This document shows positions 13,164 through 13,706 of a DNA stretch of 13,706 nucleotides, in pieces; within the stretch, counting starts at the first letter, position 1, and each line of letters begins with the position of its first letter. Made by a program: the position numbers and the translations under genes. The notes under the pieces were generated by a model. It was not told the origin of the DNA. It did no database searches and saw only the letters and a program-made list of their open reading frames with translations. This stretch comes from JBOHCT01 sp050699055 (GTDB taxonomy: Bacteria; Actinomycetota; Actinomycetes; Streptosporangiales; JBOHCT01): contig JBOHCT010000118.1 of the NCBI GenBank assembly GCA_050699055.1, forward strand, positions 1-13,706. The letters are read 5' to 3'.

Positions 13164-13179
13164 CTTCTACCGACGCTAG
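12912..13179 (+). repeat. Diverged second copy of the module gene, fused and frameshifted
   Basis: Protein similarity to the 7902-8198 product covers 83 residues, about half identical (44 by hand count, without gaps). The final codons are displaced by one base: the frame used stops at TAA 13161-13163, whereas reading GTT AAC TTC TAC CGA CGC TAG from 13159 restores the ending of the first copy (DFYRH). The shared tail beyond the current stop shows common ancestry at DNA level. Confidence 0.65.
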
Positions 13180-13209
13180 CGATTCTGCAAGACCCCTGGC
13201 TCAGCGTCC

Positions 13210-13237
13210 CCAGGTTCGGATCCTGGACCTGCCACCA
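13210..13237 (+). other. 3' end of a tRNA gene, probable attachment-site remnant
   Basis: CCAGG (13210-13214), a TTCGGAT loop and CCTGG (13222-13226) form a canonical T arm, followed by a 7-nt acceptor strand ACCTGCC, discriminator A and CCA (13235-13237). The upstream 75 bases lack a matching GGCAGGT 5' acceptor strand and any D or anticodon arm, so the tRNA is not complete. AICEs integrate at tRNA 3' ends and regenerate this part as a direct repeat at one junction. The tRNA identity cannot be told from the fragment, and the partner copy is not in the window. Confidence 0.7.
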
Positions 13238-13473
13238 CCTGCAAGGATGGCCGGCCGCATTGCGGACCCAGGGGAAGGTTCTGACGCGGGACCCTGATGA
13301 TGCAGAGCGATTGGTCGGCGGGGGCGGAGATCGTTCGCGCCTTGGCTGTTGGCATGGGGTCCGTGTCGGTGGGGCGACACTACCGAAAAGCCAATGCGTC
13401 CTCGCCGGTGAGTTGGCGCTGGAGGGCCGGTCGTGAGGGGCGGCGGTGATCGGTGGGTGAGAGACGACGGCCG
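13238..13473. other. Intergenic stretch beyond the putative attachment site
   Basis: No convincing gene. A 50-codon frame on the plus strand (13297-13449) lacks a good ribosome-binding site and recognisable motifs. The minus-strand frame that covers the region is the meaningless continuation of a truncated recombinase. Confidence 0.45.
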
Positions 13474-13587
13474 GGTGTGTGTGGCCTCCACGTGGCCGAG
13501 GTAGGTCGCCAGCGCGCTGATCTTGGCATCGACGTCGACGCCTTCGGCGTGCCAGGCCTGAGTGCGGCGGACCACCATCCGATGACG
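13474..13587 (-). pseudogene. C-terminal fragment of a tyrosine recombinase (first of two)
   Basis: On the minus strand the frame reads RHRMVVRRTQAWHAEGVDVD then AKISALATYLGHVEATHT. This is the region after the HxxRH motif in phage-type integrases: a helix with VxxLxxW, AGVDVDAxIxxLxTYLGH, and the LGH that precedes the catalytic Tyr. It breaks off before the expected YWYL Tyr motif and continues as nonsense. On its 5' side the homology begins exactly at RH, next to the 26-bp palindrome, so the catalytic N-terminal portion is missing. It is not functional. Confidence 0.7.
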
Positions 13588-13611
13588 TTTATGGGGAATT
13601 CCCCATAAACG
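13586..13611. repeat. Perfect 26-bp palindrome joining two recombinase fragments
   Basis: CGTTTATGGGGAA (13586-13598) is followed immediately by its exact reverse complement (13599-13611), centred on GAATTC. It is AT-rich compared with its surroundings. Read in the frames of the two flanking fragments it encodes the same residues on both strands (LWGIPHK then RH). It is a candidate recombinase core site or mobile-element end. Confidence 0.8.
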
Positions 13612-13706
13612 GCACAGTCGAGCCATGCACCTCTACGACAGCGGAGTTCCGCTGCCCTACATCCGTGACATCCTCGGCCACGCCGACCTGTCCACCACCG
13701 AGATCT
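13610..13706 (+). pseudogene. C-terminal fragment of a second tyrosine recombinase, running off the window
   Basis: The plus-strand frame from 13610 reads RHSRAMHLYDSGVP then LPYIRDILGHADLSTTEI, the well-known end of XerD-like tyrosine recombinases: R-H-S-x-A-M-H-L-Y, LPYIRD-x-LGH and STTEIY, where the Tyr just beyond the edge would be the catalytic residue. The usual PHMLRHS lead-in is replaced by the palindrome (IPHK-RHS), with a stop codon a few codons upstream, so the N-terminal part is lost. It differs from the minus-strand fragment, so two distinct recombinases met here. Recombinase-in-trio elements carry such families, which is one possible source. Confidence 0.7.

Noticed and set aside
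13163..13237. A complete tRNA gene
   Set aside because: Only the T arm and 3' acceptor fold; the matching 5' acceptor strand, D arm and anticodon arm are absent.
13297..13449. A 50-codon plus-strand frame (MMQSDWSAGAEIVRAL...) beyond the tRNA remnant
   Set aside because: No proper Shine-Dalgarno, no recognisable domain and overlap with recombinase debris; too weak to call.
1..13706. CRISPR array, toxin-antitoxin pair or restriction system
   Set aside because: No regularly spaced direct repeats, no recognisable toxin or nuclease motifs; the small overlapping genes at 3981-4602 do not match toxin-antitoxin families I can identify.

Overview
The window is high-GC actinomycete DNA: GC-rich third codon positions, GTG starts, a WhiB protein, a DUF2637 membrane protein and a TraB/FtsK-like translocase. 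Frequent CGTAC words would fit Micromonosporaceae, but the family cannot be settled from the sequence. No replication, housekeeping or metabolic locus anchors it. It reads as an accessory region built around an integrative and conjugative element of the actinomycete type (AICE), which moves double-stranded DNA with one TraB translocase.

Left part (1-3559): a graveyard of mobile-DNA debris around one intact gene pair. It holds the 3' end of an unrecognised gene, a serine hydrolase cut off shortly after its SxxK motif, a decayed Tn3-family transposase fragment, a perfect 12-7-12 dyad, an XRE-TPR regulator diverging from a flavoprotein, an XRE gene killed by a frameshift and a stop, and a probably frameshifted small gene.

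Control part (3560-5645): a very short GntR-type repressor on the minus strand faces a nested palindromic operator and a run of small overlapping plus-strand genes. A small XRE repressor then diverges from an excisionase-like HTH gene, with another palindromic operator between them.

Transfer part (5364-13163): a tightly packed, mostly overlapping plus-strand run. In order: HTH protein, WhiB protein with an extra C-terminal domain, small helical protein, two small membrane proteins, a membrane-anchored protein with possible zinc ligands whose frame runs into a separately startable 98-residue module, TraB/FtsK translocase, DUF2637 membrane protein with a C-terminal HTH, a helical protein, and a 597-residue protein. 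The last of these ends in a diverged second copy of the 98-residue module. The start of traB carries a hairpin, stacked palindromes and a cluster of CGTACG words, and is my best candidate for a cis-acting transfer site.

Right edge (13164-13706): a 3' tRNA remnant (T arm plus acceptor and CCA) marks a probable attachment site. Beyond it, C-terminal fragments of two different tyrosine recombinases lie head to head on opposite strands, joined by a perfect 26-bp palindrome. No replication initiator, relaxase or complete integrase is visible, so the element is either incomplete or continues outside the window.
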